From Methyloversatilis discipulorum (GTDB taxonomy: Bacteria; Pseudomonadota; Gammaproteobacteria; Burkholderiales; Rhodocyclaceae): a DNA stretch of 64,000 nucleotides. Both the position numbers and the translations under genes were made by a program. The notes below the pieces were generated by a model. The model searched no databases. It was not told the DNA's origin and worked only from the letters and a program-made list of their open reading frames with translations. Of the stretch, positions 18,962-27,425 are shown one piece after another. Location: contig NZ_JADMJL010000003.1 of the NCBI RefSeq assembly GCF_018780585.1, forward strand, positions 45,520-109,519. Reading direction: 5' to 3'. Position 1 is the first letter of the stretch. Each line of letters opens with the position of its first letter.

Positions 18962-19606
18962 CTACTTCAGCTTCTCGCGCACCTTGACCAGCAGCGCCTC
19001 GATCTCCTTGCGCCGCCCTTCGTCCGCCAGCGGACGGTTCGGGCGTGCCGGCGCCTGCAGCGCCGCTTCGAGCGAGGCGCGTGCCTTCTCGTACTCGCCG
19101 TTGCGGTACAGGAAGTCGCCCATGAAGTAGTTGCTGTCGATACCCTTGGGGTTGATGGCCAGCGCCTTGGTCAGCAGTTCGCGCGCCTTGTCCTTGTCGC
19201 CGAAGCCAATCGGCCAGCCCGGCACCTGGTAATAGAGCGAGCCGAGGCTGGTGTAGGCCGATCCGTCGAGCGCGTTCGGGTTCTTCGCCAGCGCCTTCTC
19301 AAGCGCCGAGCGCGCGTCCTTGACCAGCGACAGCGCGCCCAGCCCGCCCTTCGCACCGGCGTGGCTGGCGACGATGATGCCGTACCAGATGTCCGCTTCA
19401 GCGCGATCCGGATGTTCGGCGCGCACCGCCGCCGCCTCCTTGCTCAGCGCCTCGAAAGCCTGTTCCTGCTTGTCGGCCGGTTGTCTGTACTTGATCTGCT
19501 CCCATTCGGTCTGCAGCTTGGCAACCGACTCGTCCACACCGGCGAAGGCCGGTGCAATGACCATTGCTGCGAACAACGCGCACGAGGCGCGAAAGAATGC
19601 GTTCAC
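18962..19606 (-). CDS. Exported TPR-repeat protein
   Basis: A 214-residue protein with a signal peptide (about 1-22, ending AFA) and TPR-type helices, most clearly ARELLTKALAINPKGIDSNYF and GEYEKARASLEAAL. Starts at GTG 19606, overlapping the SDR stop as GTGA. Probably periplasmic and a protein-protein interaction scaffold. The exact role is unknown. Because it is coupled to the enzymes upstream and sits just ahead of the two-component genes, it could link the cluster's product or export to sensing, but that is conjecture. Confidence 0.8.
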   Translation of the reverse strand: MNAFFRASCALFAAMVIAPAFAGVDESVAKLQTEWEQIKYRQPADKQEQAFEALSKEAAAVRAEHPDRAEADIWYGIIVASHAGAKGGLGALSLVKDARSALEKALAKNPNALDGSAYTSLGSLYYQVPGWPIGFGDKDKARELLTKALAINPKGIDSNYFMGDFLYRNGEYEKARASLEAALQAPARPNRPLADEGRRKEIEALLVKVREKLK

Positions 19607-20415
19607 GATTTGACTCCCTGTTGTGCGTGACGACGGATGACGGACAGCTGCTTCGCCAGACTGGAATCAACCAGCGACGGCAGCAGGCGGTTGATGCGGA
19701 CGAACAGCTTTTCGGGCCAGCCCAAGTGGCGCTCGGCGCGTGCGCCGTCGAGCAGCTTCAGCAGCTCGGCGGCAACGTGTTCCGGAGCGTCGCTGGCGAC
19801 GCCAAGCTCGGCGTTCAGTGCCACCTGGGCCGGGGTGTTCAGCGGAGTGCGGGTGGCGCGCGGCGCCAGATAGCGCAGCTGCACGGCGCTACCGGCCAGT
19901 TCGCGGCGCAGTGCTTCGGTGAAGCCGCGCAGCGCGAACTTGCTGGCGCAGTAGGCAACGCTGCCCGGGTGGCCGATGTCGCCAAGAATGGAGCCGACAT
20001 TGACCACCTGTGCCCGCGCCTGCCGGTGCAGCGCCGGCAGCAGCGCGTGCGTCAGCAGCATCGGTGCGACGACATTCGTGTGCACGATGCGCTCGATCTG
20101 CGCGTCCGACTGGTCCTCGAACCAGGCCAGCTCGCTGACACCGGCATTGTTGATGAGCAGGTCGGGCCCGCCGGGCAGCGCTTCGGCGGCGATCACCACG
20201 GCGGCGCGTCCGGCGACCGTGCCGAGATCGGCGACAACGCTACGCACCTGCGTGCCGGGTGTGCGGCGCACCAGATCGTCGGCCAGCGCAGCCAGCTTCA
20301 CCGGGTCGCGACCGACCAGCAGCAGCGCGGCGGCGCGCGGCGCCAGCGCGTGCGCCATCGCACTGCCGATGCCGCCGGCCGCGCCGGTCAGCACGATCCT
20401 CAGTCCCTTGGTCAT
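19603..20415 (-). CDS. Short-chain dehydrogenase/reductase
   Basis: A classical SDR, 270 residues from the ATG at 20415. Cofactor loop TGAAGGIG (about 9-16), NNAG (about 88), and the catalytic set Ser (VNVGSILG), Tyr and Lys (YCASK). The TGRDPVK-type arginine after beta-2 (VGRDPVK) suggests NADP. It likely reduces or oxidises a carbonyl or hydroxyl on a lipid-like intermediate given its neighbours. ATGA overlap with the upstream oxidase gene and GTGA overlap with the TPR gene. Confidence 0.88.
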   Translation of the reverse strand: MTKGLRIVLTGAAGGIGSAMAHALAPRAAALLLVGRDPVKLAALADDLVRRTPGTQVRSVVADLGTVAGRAAVVIAAEALPGGPDLLINNAGVSELAWFEDQSDAQIERIVHTNVVAPMLLTHALLPALHRQARAQVVNVGSILGDIGHPGSVAYCASKFALRGFTEALRRELAGSAVQLRYLAPRATRTPLNTPAQVALNAELGVASDAPEHVAAELLKLLDGARAERHLGWPEKLFVRINRLLPSLVDSSLAKQLSVIRRHAQQGVKS

Positions 20416-21080
20416 GCCGCGCACGCCTCGTCGCAGGTGGGCAGCGCGCGGAAGATGTCGCCGTAAAGGCGGAACATGACGCGCGCGACGTGAATGACCG
20501 CCTGTCGGTCGTCCTCGTCGTCGAGGCCATCCATCAGCGTGGCGAAAAAGCGCACGTGGTCCTGGTCCAGGCTGCCGTGCGAATTCAGATAGGTGAAGGC
20601 GGCGGGCGGCAGGTGCAGCGTCTGCGCGATGCGCTCGGCCGCCGTGGTCGCAATCTGCACGCTGGTGCCTTCGAGCACATGCACCATGCCGAAGAAGCCG
20701 ACCGGATTCTTGCGCGCGATGCAGTCGTAGGCGTAGGACACCATCAGTTCGGTCTCGATGGCGGGTTCGGACATGCGCGCAGCTTCGCGGTCTCCGCCGC
20801 AGGCGACGATGTCGTCGAGTATCCATTCCTCGTGGCCGATTTCCTCGTCGATGTACTCGGCCACCGCGCGACGCAGCGATTCGTGCCGCGCCGGCAGCCG
20901 TGCGCCGCAAGCCATCAGCAGCGGCACCGTGTGGCGCACGTGGTGGAAGGCTTCGCCGAGGAAGGCGCGGTACTGGCGCAGCGTGACGCGGCCGGCCAGC
21001 GCGTCCTGGATGATGGGCGCGCTCAGCAGGTGAGCGCGTTCGGCGGCGGTTTCGTGTTGCAGGCGTTCATGAAAAGACAT
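20412..21080 (-). CDS. TenA/haem-oxygenase-like putative di-iron oxidase
   Basis: A 222-residue all-helical protein of the TenA/PqqC/haem-oxygenase-like fold, start at 21080 with GGAGAG eight bases upstream; codons further up lie inside the previous gene. Candidate metal ligands occur as three helical clusters: GEAFHHVRH (about 42-50), DEEIGHEEW (about 79-87) and LDQDHVRFF (about 172-180), the E..H / E..H..E / D..H arrangement of haem-oxygenase-like metal oxidases such as UndA. It lacks features of thiaminase TenA. Predicted to carry out an O2-dependent reaction on the substrate activated by the adjacent ligase. The fold is fairly sure; the metal and the chemistry are inferred. Confidence 0.75.
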   Translation of the reverse strand: MSFHERLQHETAAERAHLLSAPIIQDALAGRVTLRQYRAFLGEAFHHVRHTVPLLMACGARLPARHESLRRAVAEYIDEEIGHEEWILDDIVACGGDREAARMSEPAIETELMVSYAYDCIARKNPVGFFGMVHVLEGTSVQIATTAAERIAQTLHLPPAAFTYLNSHGSLDQDHVRFFATLMDGLDDEDDRQAVIHVARVMFRLYGDIFRALPTCDEACAA

Positions 21081-22536
21081 GTCGGTTCTCTCCGCGGGCA
21101 TCCCCGCATTCGTACAGCTCGGCGATGCGTTCGCCGTAGCAGGTCCACACCGCGTCACGGCGCACGCGGCCGTTGTCGGTCGCCAGACCGTTGGCGGGGG
21201 AAAAGGGGGAATCGGCGCGCAGGTAGACGCCGATGCGTGCGTAGTCGGGCAGCCGTGCGTTGGCGGCGGCGACCGCGGCATCGAGCGCCGCGTCCGGCAG
21301 ATCGCCGCGCGGCACGATGACTGCGGCTAGCGTCGGCCGCGCCTCGCCGAACACGACCACCTGCGCCACCGCGGGCGAGGCGAGCAGTTCGGCTTCCGGC
21401 CATTCGGGCGACACGTTGCGACCGAAACTGGTGATGATCTGGTGCTTCAGGCGGCCGGTCACGTGCAGCCGGCCGTCGGCGTCGAGGCGACCGATGTCGC
21501 CCGTCGGCAGAGGTCCGTCGGGCAGCGCCGGCGCACCGAGATAGCCGGGCAGCCGCGGGCCATCGACCAGGATTTCGCCGCGCGCCGACAGCGCGACACG
21601 CAGATGCGGCAATACGCGCCCGACGGCGCCCGGCGGATCCGACGGCAGATTGAGCGCCACCACCGACCCCGCTTCCGACAGGCCGTAGCCCTCGCAGGCC
21701 GGAATGCCGAGCGCGCGCGCGCGCGCGATCAGGTCGGGCGACACGCGCGCGCCACCAACCGCCACCAGCTTGAGCCCGCGCGGCGCCGGCAAGCCGGCAT
21801 CGACCGCCGCCACCAGCGCGGTCAGCATCTGCGGCAGCAAGATGAGGCTGTCCGGCTGCCAGCGTTCGAGCGCTGCCAGCGCCGCACGCACGTCAAAACG
21901 GCTGGAGCCGCTCAGGCCGACCTCGGCCAGCGGCGGCACGACGCACTGCGCGCCGGCCAGCCAGGCCGCATCGGCACCGGCGACGTTCTCCAGCAGCACG
22001 GCCAGCGGCAGCATGCAGAGGTGGCGACGGATGCCGAGCTCACGCGCGATATCGGCCACCGACCGGCTGACCGCCGACAACTGCTCCGTGCTCAGGCATA
22101 CGCCTTTGGGCTGACCGGTGGTACCCGAGGTGAAGGTGATCTTGGCTGTCCCCGGCGGCAGCGTCACCGCCGGCGCGTCACTGCGGCAGAAGAGCGACAG
22201 CGCGCCGGGGCGGGCCGGCGCGACACATCCGGCGCCGAGCACGGCGGCGCGTGCTGCGTCGTCGGTCAGCAGCAGGCGCGCACCGGCGGCGTCGAGCGCG
22301 TGCCGGCACTGGGCGTCGGTGAAGAAGGTGGGCAGCGGCAGCAGCACGCGGCCGGCCATGCGCACCGTGCGGTCGGCGAGCAGCCAGTCCGGGCCGTTGT
22401 CGGCGAGCAGTGCGACGACTTCGCCGTCGTGCGCACGCAGGTCGCGCGCCAGTGCGTCGACGCGCGCGGCCACCGCAGCGGCGTCGAGCACGCCGTTGCA
22501 GCCAGCGAGTGAGGGCGACAGCTGCTCGCCGCTCAT
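21067..22536 (-). CDS. AMP-forming acyl ligase (ANL superfamily)
   Basis: A 489-residue adenylate-forming enzyme, start ATG 22536 (ATGA overlap with the upstream gene). Motifs: ITFTSGTTGQPKGV (phosphate loop), EGYGLSEAG, PTGDIGRLDADG, and GRLKHQIITSFGRNVSPEWPE (split here as GRLKHQIITS then FGRNVSPEWPE). The late A10 region reads ATDNGRVRRDAV, with arginine where the catalytic lysine is expected. It probably activates a fatty or aromatic acid as acyl-AMP or acyl-CoA for the next enzymes. No carrier-protein domain is present. It overlaps the oxidase gene by 14 bases. Confidence 0.88.
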   Translation of the reverse strand: MSGEQLSPSLAGCNGVLDAAAVAARVDALARDLRAHDGEVVALLADNGPDWLLADRTVRMAGRVLLPLPTFFTDAQCRHALDAAGARLLLTDDAARAAVLGAGCVAPARPGALSLFCRSDAPAVTLPPGTAKITFTSGTTGQPKGVCLSTEQLSAVSRSVADIARELGIRRHLCMLPLAVLLENVAGADAAWLAGAQCVVPPLAEVGLSGSSRFDVRAALAALERWQPDSLILLPQMLTALVAAVDAGLPAPRGLKLVAVGGARVSPDLIARARALGIPACEGYGLSEAGSVVALNLPSDPPGAVGRVLPHLRVALSARGEILVDGPRLPGYLGAPALPDGPLPTGDIGRLDADGRLHVTGRLKHQIITSFGRNVSPEWPEAELLASPAVAQVVVFGEARPTLAAVIVPRGDLPDAALDAAVAAANARLPDYARIGVYLRADSPFSPANGLATDNGRVRRDAVWTCYGERIAELYECGDARGENRHVFS

Positions 22537-23213
22537 GCCGCCTGCTCGCCCACGGTGTGCAGGCCGCTGACGATGCGGCCGACCATGACGGTCGGGCTGT
22601 TGCGGTAATAGCTGCCCCAGCCCTCTTCGCCGTCGTGCAGCCGCGCCGGATCGGCCGGCGCCACCGGGAAGATGGGAATGCCGAGGCGGACAAAGGAATT
22701 GGCCAGTGCGCGGGTGGCGGTGAACACCACATAATCGAGTCCGCGCGCGTAGAGATGGCGGGTGGCCAGCGCGATCAGCTGCCGCCCCATGCCGGCGGAG
22801 GTCGCCGCCATATTGCCGACCTCGGCCAGCGCCGCGCGCGCAACCGGCTCGCGCAGCACGGCCGACAGCGCCTGTTCGAGCGGCAGGTCGAGATACTGTT
22901 CGACGAACACATGCGGTCTGGCCACCGGCAGCGAATAGCCGAGCGCCGCCTGCCACTGGCCGTCGGCACCGCGCACGCCGAGCAGGGTGTCGGCAAAATG
23001 CCGGATCACCGCGCCGTAGCTGCGGAAGAAGCAGCCGGCGATGAAACGTTCGAGCGAGGCCCGCGCCGGGTGGCCGTGGCCGACCACTTCCAGAACGGGT
23101 TCGCCCTCTTCGTCCGGCATACGCAGCCCGATCACGCAGGCGCGCAGCGAAGCGGCACCTCCGGAACGGGCCTGCAGCGGGGTCAGTGCAATCAGCGCGG
23201 CGGTGTGCGGCAT
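22533..23213 (-). CDS. Thermostable-haemolysin family protein (GNAT-like)
   Basis: A 226-residue protein. The start at 23213 is fixed by AGGAGG six bases upstream; an in-frame ATG at 23240 has none. Segments typical of the thermostable haemolysin (delta-VPH) family: FVEQYLDLPLEQAL (about 105), a VGNMAATS strand, VFTATRALANSFVRLG and GWGSYYRNSPTVM. The family belongs to the acetyltransferase-like fold that also includes acyl-homoserine-lactone synthases, so an acyl-transfer role is as plausible as haemolysis. No signal peptide. First gene of the cluster. Family confident; activity unknown. Confidence 0.85.
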   Translation of the reverse strand: MPHTAALIALTPLQARSGGAASLRACVIGLRMPDEEGEPVLEVVGHGHPARASLERFIAGCFFRSYGAVIRHFADTLLGVRGADGQWQAALGYSLPVARPHVFVEQYLDLPLEQALSAVLREPVARAALAEVGNMAATSAGMGRQLIALATRHLYARGLDYVVFTATRALANSFVRLGIPIFPVAPADPARLHDGEEGWGSYYRNSPTVMVGRIVSGLHTVGEQAA

Positions 23214-23219
23214 CGCTTG

Positions 23220-23225
23220 CCTCCT
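23220..23225 (-). promoter_or_regulatory. Ribosome binding site deciding the haemolysin-family start
   Basis: AGGAGG on the minus strand, six bases before the ATG at 23213. The in-frame ATG at 23240 lies upstream of this site and has no purine-rich sequence of its own. Confidence 0.7.
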
Positions 23226-23254
23226 TTTCGATGGAGGCATGCTCGGGGCTGAAG

Positions 23255-23271
23255 ATTAACCGGCCCTTAAC
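23255..23271. promoter_or_regulatory. Tandem TTAA box, candidate QseB/PmrA-type operator
   Basis: Read on the minus strand: GTTAAG, five bases, GTTAAT, 42 bases before the first gene of the cluster. Two TTAA-centred hexamers with an 11-base period are the form of PmrA/QseB boxes (CTTAAG-like hexamers five bases apart), and the cluster itself encodes such a regulator. It stands out in GC-rich surroundings. pepP starts 80 bases away on the other strand and could share it. No clear -10/-35 recognised here. Confidence 0.5.
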
Positions 23272-23351
23272 TGCCCTGGCCGGCCTGCAACAGAACGTTT
23301 CCGGTGCCGGAAGCCCTAAACTCACGTCCTAAACGAAAGCCGGAACCCGAC

Positions 23352-24665
23352 ATGCATCCCTATTCCGAACGCCGCGCCCGCCTGATCGAACGCATGGGAT
23401 CGGGCGTGGCCGTCATCGCCACCGCCCCCGAACGCGCGCGCAACCGCGACACCCACTACGGCTACCGCCACGACAGCTACTTCTATTACCTGACCGGTTT
23501 CGCCGAGCCGGAAGCGGTGCTGGTGCTGGTCGCCGGCGACAGCCCGCGCAGCATCCTGTTCTGCCGCGAAAAGAACGAGGAAAGGGAAATCTGGGACGGC
23601 TGGCGCCATGGCCCCGACGCAGCGCGCGAGAAATTCGGCTTCGACGACGCCCACGTATATGGCGAACTGGACGCGAAGCTGCCCGAACTGCTGGCCAACC
23701 AGCCGCGCCTGCACTACGTGATCGGCGAGGACGCAGCGTGGGACCAGCGCATGATGGCGGCGCTGAACGCCGTGCGCGCGCAGGTGCGTGCCGGCCGTCA
23801 GGCGCCGTCCGAACTGCTGGACATCCGGCAGCCGCTGGACGACATGCGGCTGATCAAGGACCTGCACGAACAGGCGCTGATGCGCCGCGCCGCCGACATT
23901 TCCGCCCGCGCCCACCGGCGCGCGATGCAGGCCACCCGCCCGGGCGCGATGGAATACGAGATCGAGGCGGAAATCCTGCACGAGTTCCGCCGCAGCGGTT
24001 CGGAGGCACCGGCCTATGGCTCCATCGTCGCCGGCGGCGCCAACGCCTGCGTGCTGCACTACGTGTCGAACGACGCCGAACTGCACGGCGGCGATCTGCT
24101 GCTGATCGACGCCGGCTGCGAACTGGGCGGCTACGCCTCGGACATCACCCGCACCTGGCCGGTCAGCGGCCGCTTCCACGCCGCACAGCGCGACGTCTAC
24201 CAGCTGGTGCTGGATTCACAGACCGCCGCCTTCGCCGAAGTGAAGCCGGGCGCGCGCTTCATCGACTACCACGACGCCGCGGTCAAGGTGCTGGCGCAGG
24301 GCATGCTGGACCTCGGCCTGCTCAAGGGTTCGCTGGACGAAGTGATCGACAAGGGCGATTACCGCCGTTTCTACATGCACCGCACCGGCCACTGGCTGGG
24401 CATGGACGTGCATGACGCCGGCGAGTACCGCCCGCGCGGCGGCGGCCCGAACGAGTGGCGCACGCTCGAAGCGGGCATGGTGCTGACGGTCGAGCCCGGC
24501 TGCTACATCCGCCCGGCCGACGACGTGCCGGAGGCCTTCTGGAACATCGGCATCCGCATCGAGGACGACGTCATCGTCACCGCCGACGGCTGCGACATCT
24601 ACACCGCCGCCGCGCCCAAGACCATCGCCGACATCGAAGCCGTGATGGCCGAGGCGCGCGGATGA
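23352..24665 (+). CDS. pepP: Xaa-Pro aminopeptidase (PepP)
   Basis: A 437-residue M24B metallopeptidase that removes the N-terminal residue from X-Pro peptides. N-terminal domain with DSYFYYLTGF, then the pita-bread domain with the five metal ligands in order: LLIDAGCELGGY (Asp), ASDITRTWP (Asp), HRTGHWLGMDVHD (His), VEPG (Glu) and IRIEDD (Glu). The ATG at 23352 fits the family's MHPYSERR-like opening. The last base pair overlaps ubiH as ATGA, the pepP-ubiH arrangement common in proteobacteria. Confidence 0.94.
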   Translation: MHPYSERRARLIERMGSGVAVIATAPERARNRDTHYGYRHDSYFYYLTGFAEPEAVLVLVAGDSPRSILFCREKNEEREIWDGWRHGPDAAREKFGFDDAHVYGELDAKLPELLANQPRLHYVIGEDAAWDQRMMAALNAVRAQVRAGRQAPSELLDIRQPLDDMRLIKDLHEQALMRRAADISARAHRRAMQATRPGAMEYEIEAEILHEFRRSGSEAPAYGSIVAGGANACVLHYVSNDAELHGGDLLLIDAGCELGGYASDITRTWPVSGRFHAAQRDVYQLVLDSQTAAFAEVKPGARFIDYHDAAVKVLAQGMLDLGLLKGSLDEVIDKGDYRRFYMHRTGHWLGMDVHDAGEYRPRGGGPNEWRTLEAGMVLTVEPGCYIRPADDVPEAFWNIGIRIEDDVIVTADGCDIYTAAAPKTIADIEAVMAEARG

Positions 24666-25837
24666 GCGAGGTCGTCGTCGCGCCGCCGCTCGATGCCTTC
24701 ATCGTCGGCGCCGGCCCGGTCGGGCTGGCCGCCGGCTGCGCCTTGCGCGCCGCCGGTCTGCAGGTGCTCGTCGCCGACGCCGGCCCGGCCGAGCGCGCGC
24801 TGGAAGACACGCGGGTGATCGCGCTGTCTGCCGGCTCGCGCGACATCCTGCGCACGCTGCAGGCCTGGCCGAACGCCGACGCGACGCCGATCGGCACCAT
24901 CCACATTTCGCAGCGCGGTCATTTCGGCCGCACCGAACTGCGCGCTACCGACTACGGCCTCGACGCGCTGGGCCACGTCGCCCGCGCCGGCACCGTGGTG
25001 CGCGCCTTGCGCAGCCGCGCGCAGGCGCTCGGGCTCGACGTGCGGCACGAGCTCGCCGTCACCGGCGCACGCGAGGACGGAGACCTTGTCCAGGTCGACA
25101 CCGCCGCCGGCACCTTCGCCACACGTGTACTGATCTGGTGCGAAGGCCGCATCGCCGACGACGAGGCGCTGGCGCGCAGCCGCGACTACGGCCAGCACGC
25201 GGTGATCGCGCTGGCCACGCCGATGCGTCCGCACGGTCACGTCGCCTACGAACGATTCACGCCGGACGGTCCGGTCGCGCTGTTGCCCTGTGGCCGCGAC
25301 TACGCCGTCGTATTCACCTGTGCCGCGGCCGAAGCCAGCGCACTGCGCGACGAGCCGGATGCGCAGTTCCTCGCCCGGCTGTCCGACGCGCTCGGCGGCC
25401 GCGTGCAGTTTTCCGCACTGGGCCCGCGCAGCGCCTGGCCACTGACGCTGCGCATGCGCGCCGACGTCGTACGCGGACATCAGGTGTGGCTGGGCAACGC
25501 CGCCCAGACGCTGCATCCGGTGGCCGGCCAGGGGCTGAACCTCGCGCTGCGCGACGTCGGCCAGCTGGCCGAGTGCCTGCTGCCGGTGCTGGCGCGCGGT
25601 GAGGGCGACATGGCCGAAGTGCTCGAGCGCTACGGCCGGCTGCGCCGCACCGATCGCGCAGCGACCGGCGGTTTCACCGACGCGCTGGTGCGCATCTTCG
25701 GCATCGGAGCCGGCCATCCGCTGCTCGGCCCGCTCGCCGGTCACGCCCGCGGTGCCGCGCTCGCCCTGCTCGACGCCTGTCCGCCGGCGCGTCAGTTCAT
25801 CGGCCGGCGCATGATGTTCGGCGCGCGCGGCTGGTAG
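24662..25837 (+). CDS. ubiH: UbiH-family FAD monooxygenase for ubiquinone synthesis
   Basis: A 391-residue flavoprotein monooxygenase: dinucleotide loop FIVGAGPVGLAAG at the start, EDTRVIALSAGS near residue 48, and the late FAD-binding GNAAQTLHPVAGQGLNLALRD (shown as GNAAQTLHP then AGQGLNLALRD). UbiH hydroxylates the benzoquinone ring in aerobic ubiquinone synthesis. Within the UbiF/UbiH/UbiI/UbiL group the exact ring position cannot be told by eye; pepP upstream favours UbiH. Translationally coupled to pepP. Confidence 0.85.
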   Translation: MSEVVVAPPLDAFIVGAGPVGLAAGCALRAAGLQVLVADAGPAERALEDTRVIALSAGSRDILRTLQAWPNADATPIGTIHISQRGHFGRTELRATDYGLDALGHVARAGTVVRALRSRAQALGLDVRHELAVTGAREDGDLVQVDTAAGTFATRVLIWCEGRIADDEALARSRDYGQHAVIALATPMRPHGHVAYERFTPDGPVALLPCGRDYAVVFTCAAAEASALRDEPDAQFLARLSDALGGRVQFSALGPRSAWPLTLRMRADVVRGHQVWLGNAAQTLHPVAGQGLNLALRDVGQLAECLLPVLARGEGDMAEVLERYGRLRRTDRAATGGFTDALVRIFGIGAGHPLLGPLAGHARGAALALLDACPPARQFIGRRMMFGARGW

Positions 25838-25884
25838 CGCCCGCGGGGCGGTCGCAGTTCCTCGCGGCGACCGCGACCTGCCCC

Positions 25885-25890
25885 TAGAAT
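25885..25890 (+). promoter_or_regulatory. Candidate -10 element of the MBOAT gene
   Basis: TAGAAT followed by a C-rich stretch, 30 bases before the ATG at 25921. No recognisable -35 at the right spacing. Confidence 0.35.
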
Positions 25891-25920
25891 CCGCGCACAC
25901 CCCACGCCCGACGGCCGCGC

Positions 25921-27423
25921 ATGCTGTTCAACTCCTACGCCTTCCTGTTCGCCTTCCTGCCCATCGCACTGGTCGGCTATTTCCTGCTCGGACGGCGTTC
26001 GATCACGCTGGCGGCAGGCTGGCTGGCGCTGGCGTCGCTGTTCTTCTACGGCTGGTGGGACGCGCGCTACCTGCCGCTGCTGATCGGCTCCATCCTGTTC
26101 AACTACCTGACCGGGCGCGCCATCTCAACACGCGCCGGCACGCCGGCCGCGGGCCGCCTGCTGGCACTGGGCGTGACGGCCGACCTCGCACTGCTGATCG
26201 GCTACAAGTACAGCGCGCTGTTCATCGACACCGCCAATCGGATGGCCGACCTGGGCCTGCCGGTGCCCGACATCGTGCTGCCGCTGGGCATTTCCTTCTT
26301 CACCTTCACGCAGATCGCCTTCCTCGTCGACGCCTGGGCCGGCAAGGTGCATGAGACGCGGCTGGTCAGCTACACGCTGTTCGTCACCTATTTCCCGCAC
26401 CTGATCGCCGGGCCGGTGCTGCATCACGGCGAAATGATGCCGCAGTTCGAAAAGGCCCGGAATTTCCGCCCGCATCTGAACAGCTTCCTGATCGGCGGCA
26501 GCATCTTCGTGTTCGGCCTGGCGAAGAAGGTACTGCTGGCCGACAACCTGGCGCCGCTCGCCGGCGCGGTATTCGACCGCAGCAGCGAACCCGGCCTGCT
26601 GGTGACCTGGGGCGGCGTGCTGGCGTATACCTTCCAGCTCTACTTCGATTTCTCCGGCTATTCGGACATGGCCATCGGGCTGTCGCGGCTGTTCGGCGTC
26701 AAGCTGCCGCTGAACTTCGATTCGCCCTACAAGGCAGCCACCATTTCCGACTTCTGGCGGCGCTGGCACATGACCCTGTCGCGCTTCCTGCGCGACTACC
26801 TCTACATCCCGCTCGGCGGCAACAAGCACGGACCGCTGCGCCGCTACGGCAACCTGATGGTGACCATGCTGCTCGGCGGCCTGTGGCACGGCGCCGGCTG
26901 GAACTTCCTGCTGTGGGGCGGCCTGCACGGCGCCTATCTGTGCATCCAGCACGCCTGGTCGTCGATGTTCCGGCTGCCGCGGCCGCTCGCCGTGCTGCTC
27001 ACCTTCGTCGCCGTGGTCGTCGCCTGGGTGTTCTTCCGTGCCACCAGCCTGCCGGTCGCGTTCGATCTGCTGGCCGGCATGGCGGGGGCACACGGCGTCG
27101 GCCTGCCGGAAGCGATCGGCCAGCGCCTCGGCCCGCTGGCGCCGCTGCTGCAGCGCCTGGGCGTCGACTTCTACGGCGGCGGCGGGGAGCAGTTCGTCAC
27201 CACCTGGATCTGGGTGACGGTGGCGGCCTTCGTCGCCTTCGCCTGCCCGAACACGCAACAGATCCACGCACGCCTCAGGCCGGCGATCGAGCGCGTGCGG
27301 CCGCTGCGCGGCGGTCTGCACTTCTCGCTGCGCCCGCGCTGGGCGATCGGACTGGGCCTGGCCAGCACGCTGTGTGTGCTGGCGCTGTCGCGGCCGTCCG
27401 AATTCCTCTACTTCCAGTTCTGA
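25921..27423 (+). CDS. MBOAT-family membrane O-acyltransferase
   Basis: A 500-residue polytopic membrane protein. It has about ten hydrophobic segments and the AlgI/DltB-type signatures: FPHLIAGPVLHHGEM, FSGYSDMAIGLSRLFG, ISDFWRRWHMTLSRFLRDY and the catalytic-type histidine in GGLWHGAGWNFLLWGGLHG. Members move an acyl (often acetyl) group across the inner membrane onto a periplasmic polysaccharide or other acceptor. No alginate genes are nearby, so the substrate is open. Followed two bases later by a likely periplasmic partner. Confidence 0.9.
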   Translation: MLFNSYAFLFAFLPIALVGYFLLGRRSITLAAGWLALASLFFYGWWDARYLPLLIGSILFNYLTGRAISTRAGTPAAGRLLALGVTADLALLIGYKYSALFIDTANRMADLGLPVPDIVLPLGISFFTFTQIAFLVDAWAGKVHETRLVSYTLFVTYFPHLIAGPVLHHGEMMPQFEKARNFRPHLNSFLIGGSIFVFGLAKKVLLADNLAPLAGAVFDRSSEPGLLVTWGGVLAYTFQLYFDFSGYSDMAIGLSRLFGVKLPLNFDSPYKAATISDFWRRWHMTLSRFLRDYLYIPLGGNKHGPLRRYGNLMVTMLLGGLWHGAGWNFLLWGGLHGAYLCIQHAWSSMFRLPRPLAVLLTFVAVVVAWVFFRATSLPVAFDLLAGMAGAHGVGLPEAIGQRLGPLAPLLQRLGVDFYGGGGEQFVTTWIWVTVAAFVAFACPNTQQIHARLRPAIERVRPLRGGLHFSLRPRWAIGLGLASTLCVLALSRPSEFLYFQF

Positions 27424-27425
27424 CC

